Below, piece after piece: positions 1 to 7,599 of a stretch of 64,000 nucleotides of DNA. Position 1 is the first letter of the stretch, and each line of letters starts with the position of its first letter. The position numbers were made by a program, and so were the translations under genes. The DNA is from Gammaproteobacteria bacterium (GTDB lineage: Bacteria; Pseudomonadota; Gammaproteobacteria; Pseudomonadales; Pseudohongiellaceae). The DNA lies in assembly GCA_002711845.1 (NCBI GenBank), contig PASF01000002.1, forward strand, positions 286,224-350,223, written 5' to 3'. A model generated the notes under the pieces. It did not search any database. It saw nothing but the letters and a program-made list of their open reading frames with translations, and was not told the origin of the DNA.

Positions 1-27
1 TGCCAAACCGGGGATAAAGTTGTTCAT
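1..27 (-). CDS. Partial unknown gene at left edge (N-terminus only)
   Basis: Only nine codons are visible, reading MNNFIPGLA. The ATG lies two bases after the stop of the DUF885 gene on the same strand, and a GAGG Shine-Dalgarno-like stretch sits about eight bases upstream, so this looks like the next gene of the same transcript. No function can be assigned from nine residues. Confidence 0.4.
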
Positions 28-29
28 TT

Positions 30-1880
30 TCAAACCTCGCTTGCCGCAGCAATGTAAGCATCAACTTCGCGCTCCAGTACCGTCAGCGGTACGACGCCCA
101 GGTTGAGCACAACGTTATGGAAGTCCTGCATGGAAAAGCGGTCACCCAGCGTCTCACGAGCCCGCTCGCGTAACTCGATGATGCGCAATTGGCCAATCAT
201 GTAGGACGTGGCCTGACCCGGATAAACGACATAACGATCCACTTCGCTGGGCGGAATGCCATAATCGATCGCCTGCTGGCGCGTCCATTGTTTGGCGTGC
301 AGCCCGGTGTCGACCACCAGGCGCCGGGCGCGGAACAGCTCCGAGTCCAACTGCCCGAGCAGGCCTTCAATGTCATCTTCGTACCAGCCTTCCTCGGCCG
401 CCAGTCTTTCGGCATACAGGGCCCAGCCTTCGGAACTGGCCGAGATGCCGCCGAAAGCACGTATTTGCATGAAACGTGGCAACTCGTCATTCTCGGTAAT
501 CAACGCAATCTGGAAATGATGACCTGGCACGGTTTCGTGATAAACGAGGGTGCGCAAGGTGAAATTGCTCAGTCGATCCTCTCGCAAAGGCATCTGAAAA
601 ATGCCGGGGCGTGAACCGTCCAGCGGCGGTGATGTGTAGGAAGCCGCAGCATTTGCCCAGCGGAACTCGGGGTAGGGCTGGGCAATGACCGGGGTGGTTG
701 GTCGATTGTCGAACAGGCTTTCAGCCCGGGACTCGGCGTCGCGCAGATAGATTTCGATATCGTCCATCAGTGCGGCCCGGCCTTGATCCGTATTCGGGTA
801 GGCGAGGCGCTGTTGCAGAGTCGTTGCGCGCTCTTCCACGGTGCCCTCATTGAGACCGATCTGGCGCATCAGCGCATCCATCTGCGTTTCGATGCGAGCC
901 ACTTCGCGCAGGCCAATCTGGTGGATCTCATCGGCGGTCAGGTCGGTTGTGGTAAAGCGTTTGAGCTGCGTCGCATAATAGGCGTCACCCCCTTCGATGG
1001 CCCACAATCCGGCATCATTGGTAGACGAGGGTAATTGTGCTTGCAATTCACCGATGGCATCGCGCCAGGCCGGGTAGACCTCTTCTTCGACAATCATGGC
1101 GGCACGTTCCAGCAGCTGAACGCGCTGGTCTTCAGTCAGTTCCTCCACGCTCCCGGTTTTGCTGAACAATGTTGTGGCCAGCGGATTGTCGCGTGGCGAG
1201 TTGGAGATAAACCGGTCCATCTGCTCGACGGTGGTCTGCAGAATGAACGTGGGCGGGATGATGCCGGTAGCGGCGCGCCGGGCGGCCTCTGCGGTAGCCT
1301 CGCGCATACGATCATCGAGCAGCTGCAGGCGGGTCAGGTAGTTTTCTGCATCATTGGCGGATCGCAAGGGATGAACCACGGTCAACTGATTGACCAGCCC
1401 CACATTGGCACCGTTCATCTGCTGCAGCGGGAACTCATACGCCAGAAACGCTTCGCTGTCGATCACGCGTTGCAGGGACCAGCGCATGACATCGGCCGAG
1501 ATGCGCACGGCATCGCTTTCCTGATCCAGGTCGTAGCGGTCCAGTTGCGCGAGCCCGTCACGGGCCAGCGCAATGATGCGCTGTTCCTGAGCAAGGGTCA
1601 GTGGCGTGATCTGCTGCTCCAGCTGATTCTGCTCATCGCCGTCAAAATAGCCGGTGCTGATCGCCAGGTTGGGGTTGGCGCGGACCCATTGATCGGTAAA
1701 CTGGGCAAAAAAGTCTTCGATTGCTGCCGGCGCTTCAGTGGTCGGGGTTTGCGCCGACGCCGGTTGCGTGTCTGTTGCTGGCAATGTGGTTGATGGCGGT
1801 GCGGGCTCGCTTGCCGGTGAACAGGCCAGCAGCAGGGCCAGCAGACTGACAGGAATGACGCGTCTCAGTGTGTGTTTCAT
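30..1880 (-). CDS. DUF885 family lipoprotein, putative metallopeptidase
   Basis: A 616-residue protein that starts with a lipoprotein signal peptide: basic start, hydrophobic LLALLLAC lipobox and the acylated Cys near residue 20. A Pro/Thr/Ala-rich linker follows. The rest matches the DUF885 family, usually annotated as exported proteins of about 600 residues with a predicted metallopeptidase fold. A HETVPGHHFQ motif, with its HE and GH pairs, lies near residue 450, and EGWALYAERL about 40 residues later could give the third metal ligand. The mature protein is probably membrane-tethered in the periplasm. The substrate is unknown; degradation of short peptides is an inference from the motif. 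It follows the asparaginase gene by 47 bases on the same strand, which suggests co-transcription. Confidence 0.85.
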   Translation of the reverse strand: MKHTLRRVIPVSLLALLLACSPASEPAPPSTTLPATDTQPASAQTPTTEAPAAIEDFFAQFTDQWVRANPNLAISTGYFDGDEQNQLEQQITPLTLAQEQRIIALARDGLAQLDRYDLDQESDAVRISADVMRWSLQRVIDSEAFLAYEFPLQQMNGANVGLVNQLTVVHPLRSANDAENYLTRLQLLDDRMREATAEAARRAATGIIPPTFILQTTVEQMDRFISNSPRDNPLATTLFSKTGSVEELTEDQRVQLLERAAMIVEEEVYPAWRDAIGELQAQLPSSTNDAGLWAIEGGDAYYATQLKRFTTTDLTADEIHQIGLREVARIETQMDALMRQIGLNEGTVEERATTLQQRLAYPNTDQGRAALMDDIEIYLRDAESRAESLFDNRPTTPVIAQPYPEFRWANAAASYTSPPLDGSRPGIFQMPLREDRLSNFTLRTLVYHETVPGHHFQIALITENDELPRFMQIRAFGGISASSEGWALYAERLAAEEGWYEDDIEGLLGQLDSELFRARRLVVDTGLHAKQWTRQQAIDYGIPPSEVDRYVVYPGQATSYMIGQLRIIELRERARETLGDRFSMQDFHNVVLNLGVVPLTVLEREVDAYIAAASEV

Positions 1881-1927
1881 GGTGACCTCGGATAACCGGT
1901 TACAGCCGGGCAGACAGGTTCAGCCGA

Positions 1928-2965
1928 TCAGCGGCGCATCTCGCCGGCGATCGGTGTTTTCATCTTTCTGGCAATGGTCTCAGCACTGTATCCCAGTGCG
2001 ATCAGGTAGTACAGTTTGGTCAAGGCAGCTTCCGTGGTCATGTCCCGGCCGCTGATGGCGCCCGCCCGCGCCAGCGCGCTGCCGGCGGCGTAGCTGCTCA
2101 TGCGCACAATACCGTCCAGCGGCTGGGACACGACCACCACCACGATGCCGCGACGCACCGCATCAGCAATGGTGTCCTGAAATGTCTGGTTCTGGCTGGG
2201 GCCATTACCCGCGCCGTACGCTTCCAGCACGATGCCACGCAGGTTGCTGTTGTCACAGATCGCGCGCAGTGTGGTGGCACTGAAGCCAGGGAACAGGCGG
2301 ATCAGGGCCACGGCATCATCGGGGGGCAGGCTGCCCTGTTTGCCAAAGTTGCCAAACGCGACCGGAAAGCGGCGGCGACGGTTGTACTCAACGTCGATAC
2401 CGATAGCGCCCAGATGCGGGTAGCGGGGTGAGTCAAACGCGTCATAGGCTTTGGCGGACACTTTGGTCGCACGATTGCCGCGCAGAATCCGGGGGCCGAA
2501 CACGACACAGACCTGGGTCATGGTGTCGGGCATATTGGCGGCCACTTCCAGCGCCGAGATCAGGTTGTTGCGGGCATCGCTGCGCGGCCAGGCAAAGGGC
2601 AGCTGCGCACCGGTCAGGACCACGGGCTTGTCGGTGCGTTCCAGGAAGAAACTTAGTGCGGATGCCGTGTAGGCCAGTGTGTCAGTGCCATGCAGCACGA
2701 CAAATCCGTCGTAGTGGCGATAGCGTTGCAGAATGTCCTGGGCGATCTGCACCCAGCGGCCGGGTGTCATGTCGGAGCTGTCCAGCAACGGGTCGTAGCT
2801 CAGGGTGTCCAGCACGGGTGGGTGGGTCTGGAAGGTTTGTCCAAGCTCGGGCATTTCCCGGATGTCGGCCGCCAGATCCCGCGCTGGCGCGAGTCCCTCG
2901 GGGGTCTGCTGCATGCCGATGGTGCCACCGGTATAAATGATCAATAAGCGTTTGCGTGCGTTCAT
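1928..2965 (-). CDS. ansA: Type I (cytoplasmic) L-asparaginase
   Basis: A 345-residue protein with both catalytic threonine motifs of the asparaginase/glutaminase family: YTGGTIG at residues 11-17 and VLHGTDTLAYTASAL around residues 94-108. It hydrolyses L-asparagine to aspartate and ammonia. The absence of a signal peptide and the length (E. coli AnsA is about 338 residues) point to the cytoplasmic type I enzyme rather than the periplasmic AnsB. It starts with ATG and lies 34 bases after the DedA-family gene, with the DUF885 lipoprotein gene downstream. All are on the minus strand, so a nitrogen-scavenging transcript is possible. Confidence 0.93.
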   Translation of the reverse strand: MNARKRLLIIYTGGTIGMQQTPEGLAPARDLAADIREMPELGQTFQTHPPVLDTLSYDPLLDSSDMTPGRWVQIAQDILQRYRHYDGFVVLHGTDTLAYTASALSFFLERTDKPVVLTGAQLPFAWPRSDARNNLISALEVAANMPDTMTQVCVVFGPRILRGNRATKVSAKAYDAFDSPRYPHLGAIGIDVEYNRRRRFPVAFGNFGKQGSLPPDDAVALIRLFPGFSATTLRAICDNSNLRGIVLEAYGAGNGPSQNQTFQDTIADAVRRGIVVVVVSQPLDGIVRMSSYAAGSALARAGAISGRDMTTEAALTKLYYLIALGYSAETIARKMKTPIAGEMRR

Positions 2966-2999
2966 GGTCCTGATTCGGTCGTGGTTGTACCGGGGCCTG

Positions 3000-3446
3000 C
3001 TAGCCTATCATGTTTTCAATGGCCCACAGTATGATGCCAAGACACACAGACCACAGCATACATGCCGCCACATCCAGCGCCGAGTAGCGAGTGGCGTTAA
3101 ATCCGCTGATGCCCAGCATGGCCGGCACCAGGCTACGAATGGCCGGCAAAAACCGTCCGATAAAAATTGCGTAGGGGCCATAGCGCAGAATCATGGCCTC
3201 GGATTTTTGCAGTTTTGCGCGATGTTTCTGAATAAAGCCTGCGCGATGAAAGTGAGGTCCCAGCCAGCGTCCGGTGTAAAATCCGACGTGGTCGCCAAGT
3301 AAGGCGCCGGCCAGCGCCAATGGCAGAATCTGGCCCAGAGTGGCAATGTCATTAGCCAGCAGCAAGGAGCCGACGGCGACCAGTATCGCCCCGGAAATCA
3401 GCAGACCGATGCCGACACAGGCTTCGGCAAAGGCGAATAGCGGCAC
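3000..3446 (-). CDS. DedA family (SNARE-associated) inner membrane protein, start uncertain
   Basis: DedA/SNARE_assoc proteins are polytopic inner-membrane proteins linked to lipid flipping and membrane homeostasis. The visible 148 residues carry the family hallmarks: a Gly-rich first segment, GALLGDHVGFYTGRWLG, and FIGRFLPAIRSLVPAMLG. The coordinates use the only canonical start, a GTG. However, the reading frame stays open for 24 more codons upstream and encodes DTFILDWLQRNRELAIYLV, which is exactly how DedA N-termini usually look. That points to a longer protein of about 167 residues starting at a non-standard codon such as ATA at 3501-3503, which would overlap the TAG stop of the peroxidase gene. 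An upstream GAGAG could serve that start. A sequence error or mutated start is the alternative. Confidence 0.8.
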   Translation of the reverse strand: MPLFAFAEACVGIGLLISGAILVAVGSLLLANDIATLGQILPLALAGALLGDHVGFYTGRWLGPHFHRAGFIQKHRAKLQKSEAMILRYGPYAIFIGRFLPAIRSLVPAMLGISGFNATRYSALDVAACMLWSVCLGIILWAIENMIG

Positions 3447-3499
3447 AAGGTAGATGGCCAGCTCTCGATTGCGCTGCAGCCAGTCAAGGATGAAAGTGT

Positions 3500-4801
3500 C
3501 TATTGGGTGACTCTCTGCTCAAGTGTCGCGTCGGATTGGATTGCGGCAGGCTGCGCACTGTGTGGCAATGTCGCCGGTGGCGCCAGCCAGTGTTCAGCGG
3601 TTGCCAGCGGCGCGGTGAGACTGCGCAGGAAACTCTCCAGTTGCCGTTTCTCCACGGCGCGCAGGTTCAGCGGCTTGGCCTCATTGTGGCCGAGCATTGC
3701 CAGCTCAGCATTATTGTAGTGTTCAATCACCTCGGCAAGCCCGGACATTTGCCCGGCGTGCATATAGGGCGCGGTTTGACTGACATCACGCAGGCTGGGT
3801 GTACGCTGTGCGCCGATCATGTCATCACCGCCCCGTGCAAAGCGCAGCTCCTGACAGTCATTGGTGCCGGCATCGCTGAATTCGCCCAGGCAATTGAACG
3901 GATCTGCCTGGGCGCGGCGCAATCCGTCGGCACGGCCCAGCGCCGGCAGCAGGCCCGGCGCGGACAGCACGGCAGTATTATGGAACGAATTATTGGTAAA
4001 CAGCGGGCCGTTGTGACAGTTGAGGCACTGAGCATTGCTGATGAACAGGCGCAGTCCGGCAAGCTCATCATCGTTCAGCAGGTTGTTCCCGGTCAGTGCC
4101 GGGGAGATGTCTGTATCGGTGTCAGTATCGTTGTTGGTATCAAGGCTGGCAACGTAGTGGTCGAACGGCGTGGCGCCCGGCATCAGCTTGCGCTGGTAGG
4201 CCGACAGCGCCTTGCCGACGTTGGCAAAGACCCGGTCGTCAGAATGCTGGTCGGGTTCAGGCCCGAAGACGCTGCGATAACGCTGGCGATAGTCTGCGTC
4301 GGACCGGATCAGGGTGGCGACCTCGCTGCGATGACTGCCGTGCTCCAGCGGATTCTCCAGTGGTTCCAGCGCTTGCGACCACAGGCTGTCCTTGCGGCCA
4401 TCCCAGAAAAACCAGGGGCTGTAGGCGATCCCCGCCAGTCCCATGGTATTGCGGTCAACTACTGCCAGCCCGACACCGACCGGGCGCTGATCGGTGAAAT
4501 GATGCTGGGGTTGGTGGCAGCTGGCGCAGGCAACACTGCCATCGGCACTCAGGCGTGTATCAAAGAACAGGTGATGCCCCAGTTGCGCGGCGTCCGGGTC
4601 ATCCGCGACGGCATTGCCCGGGTCTGGTGGCACGGGCGGCAGGTTATGCAACGCCAGTGATTGCAGTATTGCCACTTCCTGCGGACTCCAGCGCGCGGGC
4701 AGCGGCATGGGCAGCTGCTGCCAGGCCAGATAGGTCAGTGCAGCTACCAGGCTCGCTACCAGCGTCAGTGTGGTCAGTCTTTTCTGTCGCATAAGTGCCA
4801 T
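3500..4801 (-). CDS. Di-heme cytochrome c peroxidase (CcpA/MauG superfamily)
   Basis: A 433-residue protein with one N-terminal membrane segment (LTLVASLVAALTYLAW), so it is anchored with its body in the periplasm. It has two c-heme sites, CASCHQ near residue 92 and CLNCHN near residue 260, in the spacing expected of bacterial di-heme peroxidases. The family reduces hydrogen peroxide with electrons from c-type cytochromes; the MauG branch oxidises protein side chains instead. The length is above classic CcpA (about 330-350), partly because of the anchor and an Asn/Asp/Thr-rich insert (DTNNDTDTDTD). It lies downstream of a FixH-like gene and an unknown membrane-anchored periplasmic gene, all closely spaced, which suggests a shared periplasmic redox or metal role. 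Confidence 0.88.
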   Translation of the reverse strand: MALMRQKRLTTLTLVASLVAALTYLAWQQLPMPLPARWSPQEVAILQSLALHNLPPVPPDPGNAVADDPDAAQLGHHLFFDTRLSADGSVACASCHQPQHHFTDQRPVGVGLAVVDRNTMGLAGIAYSPWFFWDGRKDSLWSQALEPLENPLEHGSHRSEVATLIRSDADYRQRYRSVFGPEPDQHSDDRVFANVGKALSAYQRKLMPGATPFDHYVASLDTNNDTDTDTDISPALTGNNLLNDDELAGLRLFISNAQCLNCHNGPLFTNNSFHNTAVLSAPGLLPALGRADGLRRAQADPFNCLGEFSDAGTNDCQELRFARGGDDMIGAQRTPSLRDVSQTAPYMHAGQMSGLAEVIEHYNNAELAMLGHNEAKPLNLRAVEKRQLESFLRSLTAPLATAEHWLAPPATLPHSAQPAAIQSDATLEQRVTQ

Positions 4802-4806
4802 GTCTG

Positions 4807-5229
4807 TTACAGCGTCAGGTTGAACGTGGTTCGGTAGGTCACACTGTCATGTTGTATCTGCAACCGCAGTTCCCAGTCGCCATTCATGTGAAAGCGCACG
4901 CCCTGCAGGTGGTATCTGCCCTCGCCCAGCCTCCCGGTGACCTGCGGGCTGGTGGCCAGGCCGTGGTTGTGCAGTGGCATGCCGCCATCGACCTGGATGA
5001 CGGCGTCATTGATGGGCTCGCCCTGGGCATTGTGCAGGCTGATGACCCAACTGTGCATCTGATTGATGGCCAGCGGCTGCAGCTCGCTGACCATGGATAC
5101 GCGCAGGCCCGCTGGCTGGCTCACTGCCGTTAGCGGTTCGTCAACCGTGGCGCCCCTGGCGACGGTGGCAGGGACCAGCGCAAGGCTGGCAATGATGACA
5201 GTCAGACGCAGGTATTCAGACAGGTTCAT
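4807..5229 (-). CDS. FixH/YtkA-like periplasmic domain protein
   Basis: A 140-residue exported protein. I choose the ATG at 5227-5229, giving MNLSEYLRL and then a hydrophobic signal (VIIASLALVPATVARGA), because the longer upstream frame has no signal-like start. The mature part resembles the FixH/YtkA fold, an immunoglobulin-like domain. It has the typical pattern of a hydrophobic strand, GEPINDAVIQVDGGMPLHNHGL, then a Gly-rich turn and WELRLQIQ. The HNHG segment and nearby Met residues could bind copper, as suggested for some YtkA-like proteins; this is inference. It overlaps the upstream gene by 14 bases and ends five bases before the peroxidase gene, so the three are almost certainly one transcript. 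Confidence 0.7.
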   Translation of the reverse strand: MNLSEYLRLTVIIASLALVPATVARGATVDEPLTAVSQPAGLRVSMVSELQPLAINQMHSWVISLHNAQGEPINDAVIQVDGGMPLHNHGLATSPQVTGRLGEGRYHLQGVRFHMNGDWELRLQIQHDSVTYRTTFNLTL

Positions 5230-5887
5230 GATCTGCTCCGGACGCAAGGGGTTTGCGGCGTACCCGCCTGATGGCGAACCAGAGCAGTGCCAGCACGGGG
5301 ATACCCAGGGGCCAGTTCGACCAGACAGACGCACCTACGCTGAATGGAAACACCGCGTGGTAAACAATATCGTCAGTCGGGTGGGGTAGGCTGACGATGC
5401 CTATAAAGTCGCCGGGGGTTTCAAAATGATGCATCACCCGCGCGACGCCGTCCGTTTGCGGCGGCAGCGACTGCCGGAACACGGTATCAGCGCTGAGTTG
5501 CGCGGCGGGCATTGCGTCAATGTCCTGCCAGCGCACAAAGCGGCCCAGGCCACTGGTGTTGCGCATAAGCCGGAATTCAAGCGGAACCTGACGCATGGAG
5601 TCGTGCCGGTACTCCATGACAAACACACTTTCGCCTGCTTCCGGGATGTCTTCACAGAAACTCTGATGCGCGGAGACATGTGGCTGGAATATGGAAAAGT
5701 GGGCGCTGTAGAAGCCGAACTGGATCACGCAGGCATCACCTTCGTCGACCACACTGCCATGGGCATGAAGCTGCGCGGGTGCTGCGGCGAGGCAGCATAG
5801 CATGGCCAGGACGCACACAGCCTCCGGCAAAGAATGCTGTCCGACACAGGTGCTGAAAGCAGGTGTTGTGGTTCTGGTGCGCAGCAT
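5216..5887 (-). CDS. Conserved membrane-anchored periplasmic protein, function unknown
   Basis: A 223-residue protein starting at the ATG at 5885-5887. It has an N-terminal export signal (VLAMLCCLAAAPAQLHAHG), a periplasmic body of about 150 residues, and one C-terminal membrane segment (LGIPVLALLWFAI) followed by a basic tail (RRVRRK). The body has two cysteines, in GDACVIQFGF and SFCEDIP, that may form a disulfide, and several His and Met residues. I do not recognise a named domain. First position in a transcript with the FixH-like protein and the di-heme peroxidase suggests a partner role such as copper delivery or electron transfer. The upstream 158 bases are shared with the divergent amidase gene. 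Confidence 0.65.
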   Translation of the reverse strand: MLRTRTTTPAFSTCVGQHSLPEAVCVLAMLCCLAAAPAQLHAHGSVVDEGDACVIQFGFYSAHFSIFQPHVSAHQSFCEDIPEAGESVFVMEYRHDSMRQVPLEFRLMRNTSGLGRFVRWQDIDAMPAAQLSADTVFRQSLPPQTDGVARVMHHFETPGDFIGIVSLPHPTDDIVYHAVFPFSVGASVWSNWPLGIPVLALLWFAIRRVRRKPLASGADHEPV

Positions 5888-5990
5888 CACGACGATACCT
5901 GATCTGTTATTTTGTCTTTGAGGATAACGTATGCTGGAAAGAATGGGAAACGCACTGGCAACTGTTGTCAAAGCCCCCTATGATCAATCA

Positions 5991-6005
5991 CTTGGCAATG
6001 CCAAG
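5991..6005. promoter_or_regulatory. Perfect 15-bp palindrome in divergent intergenic region
   Basis: CTTGGCA-A-TGCCAAG is a perfect inverted repeat with seven-base arms around one central base. It lies between the divergent unknown membrane-anchored gene and the amidase gene, 41 bases before the amidase ATG. It is followed by TCCGCTTTTTTC, so a weak terminator is an alternative, but no gene on the plus strand ends here. An operator for a dimeric repressor is the simplest reading. Confidence 0.4.
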
Positions 6006-6045
6006 TCCGCTTTTTTCACAGAGACGCTTTTCAAAAGGTGACGGA

Positions 6046-7590
6046 ATGTTGTTGTGTCGACGATCGGTGTTGTTGGGTGCCCTGTTATTGCTGTCAGCCT
6101 GCAGCGACGATGAGCCGGCAGAACAACTCCGGTGGCTGGATGCGCGTGCGGCTTTGAGTGCGCTGGAACAGGGAGAGCTGAGCAGTGCGACACTGGTGTC
6201 TTACTATCTGGACACTATTGACCGCGACAATCGTCAGGGGCATGCATTGGCCGCCATCATTGATGTCAACGCCGATGCCCTGGCGCGTGCGCAGGTGCTG
6301 GACGCTGAACGCGCGGCGGGCAATATTCGATCGGCCTTGCATGGCTTGCCGGTGGTGTTGAAGGCCAATATTGCCACGGCAGATGACATGCCCACGAGCG
6401 CCGGTGCGCTGGCCCTGCAGGGGCACCTGACTGACCGTGATGCGCCACTGGTGGCGCAGCTGCGCGAGGCTGGCGCCATTATTCTGGCCAAAGCGAATCT
6501 GTCAGAGTGGGCAAACTTTCGTGGTGAAAACTCTATCAGTGGCTGGTCGGCGCTGGGTGGGCAGACGCGCAATCCGCACCTGCTGACCCATACGCCCTGT
6601 GGATCCAGTGCCGGTTCGGCAGTCGCTGTGGCGGCAGATATGACACTGCTGGCAGTAGGCACAGAAACAGACGGTTCCATTATGTGCCCGGCTGCCATCA
6701 ACGGGATCGTCGGCATCAAACCCACCCGTGGCAGTGTGTCGGGGGAAGGCATCATCCCCATCGCCAGTGCGCAGGATATCGCGGGGCCGATGGCACGTCA
6801 CGTATTCGACGCGGCACTGCTGCTGGATGCCATGCTGACGCCGGAGGCGCGCAGTCGCTTTGCCCGGCCATTGACGTACAGCGTCGATCAAACGCCGGAC
6901 CTGCAGAAAGTGGTGCTGGTGCGGGCCTATGATGAGCGCGAACCAGCCTTTGCCCCGGTTTTTGATCAGCTCTCGGCGATGTTTGAATCGCGCGGCGTTG
7001 ATGTCGTCCAGCTCACCGAATGGCAGCCGCCCCGGGAAATGGGGGCAGCCGAGTTCGAGGTGTTGATCTATGAATTCCGGCGCGATCTGGAGCAATGGCT
7101 GCAGGATTACGGGGTGGCCGAAGACGTCAACAGTTTTGCCGGGCTGGTCGCGTTCAACAACGCCCGCGGTGAAGAGGCGCTGGGCCCGTTTGGACAGGAA
7201 TACCTGGAGCAGGCCGCGGCCGTTGATCTCGACGCAGATCGGGCCTCCTATCAGGCAGCACTGGCCAGCAGCCGGCAGCTCGCAGAAGCCATGCTCAATG
7301 AGTTTCTGCAGGCTGAGGGCGCTGATGCCATCATCCTGCCGTCATACAGCAAGGCCTGGCCGATAGACCCCGACAGTGGCGACGGCTTTGGATTTGGCAC
7401 GTCCGGGCCGGCGGCCATTGCCGGGTATCCGTCGGTCACGGTGCCGGCAACCTTTACGGGCAATCTGCCATTGGGAATCAGTGTGGTGGGTTTGCCGTGG
7501 TCCGAGCCCACGCTGCTCAGCCTGGCGGCCGAGCTGGAGCGTGAACTGGATGCCTGGCAGGCGCCGCAATTTGTCATTGCGGCGCCGTGA
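6046..7590 (+). CDS. Amidase signature family enzyme, exported lipoprotein
   Basis: A 514-residue protein. The ATG at 6046 is preferred because it follows AAGGTGACGGA and gives a lipoprotein signal (RRSVLLGALLLLSACS) with the lipobox Cys near residue 18. The amidase signature catalytic set is visible: Lys in VVLKANIAT, the cis-Ser region CGSSAGSAVAVAAD, and the nucleophile segment GTETDGSIMCPAA. The family hydrolyses amide bonds through a Ser-cisSer-Lys triad. Most members are cytosolic, so the lipid anchor places this one in the envelope, where peptide amides or cell-wall-derived amides would be substrates. The gene ends nine bases from the convergent chemoreceptor gene, with no visible terminator between. 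Confidence 0.88.
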   Translation: MLLCRRSVLLGALLLLSACSDDEPAEQLRWLDARAALSALEQGELSSATLVSYYLDTIDRDNRQGHALAAIIDVNADALARAQVLDAERAAGNIRSALHGLPVVLKANIATADDMPTSAGALALQGHLTDRDAPLVAQLREAGAIILAKANLSEWANFRGENSISGWSALGGQTRNPHLLTHTPCGSSAGSAVAVAADMTLLAVGTETDGSIMCPAAINGIVGIKPTRGSVSGEGIIPIASAQDIAGPMARHVFDAALLLDAMLTPEARSRFARPLTYSVDQTPDLQKVVLVRAYDEREPAFAPVFDQLSAMFESRGVDVVQLTEWQPPREMGAAEFEVLIYEFRRDLEQWLQDYGVAEDVNSFAGLVAFNNARGEEALGPFGQEYLEQAAAVDLDADRASYQAALASSRQLAEAMLNEFLQAEGADAIILPSYSKAWPIDPDSGDGFGFGTSGPAAIAGYPSVTVPATFTGNLPLGISVVGLPWSEPTLLSLAAELERELDAWQAPQFVIAAP

Positions 7591-7599
7591 CAGTGAGGG

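Noticed and set aside
3503-4660. 385-codon plus-strand frame opposite the di-heme peroxidase
   Set aside because: No family motif, no ribosome binding site, and the minus strand has both heme sites in frame.
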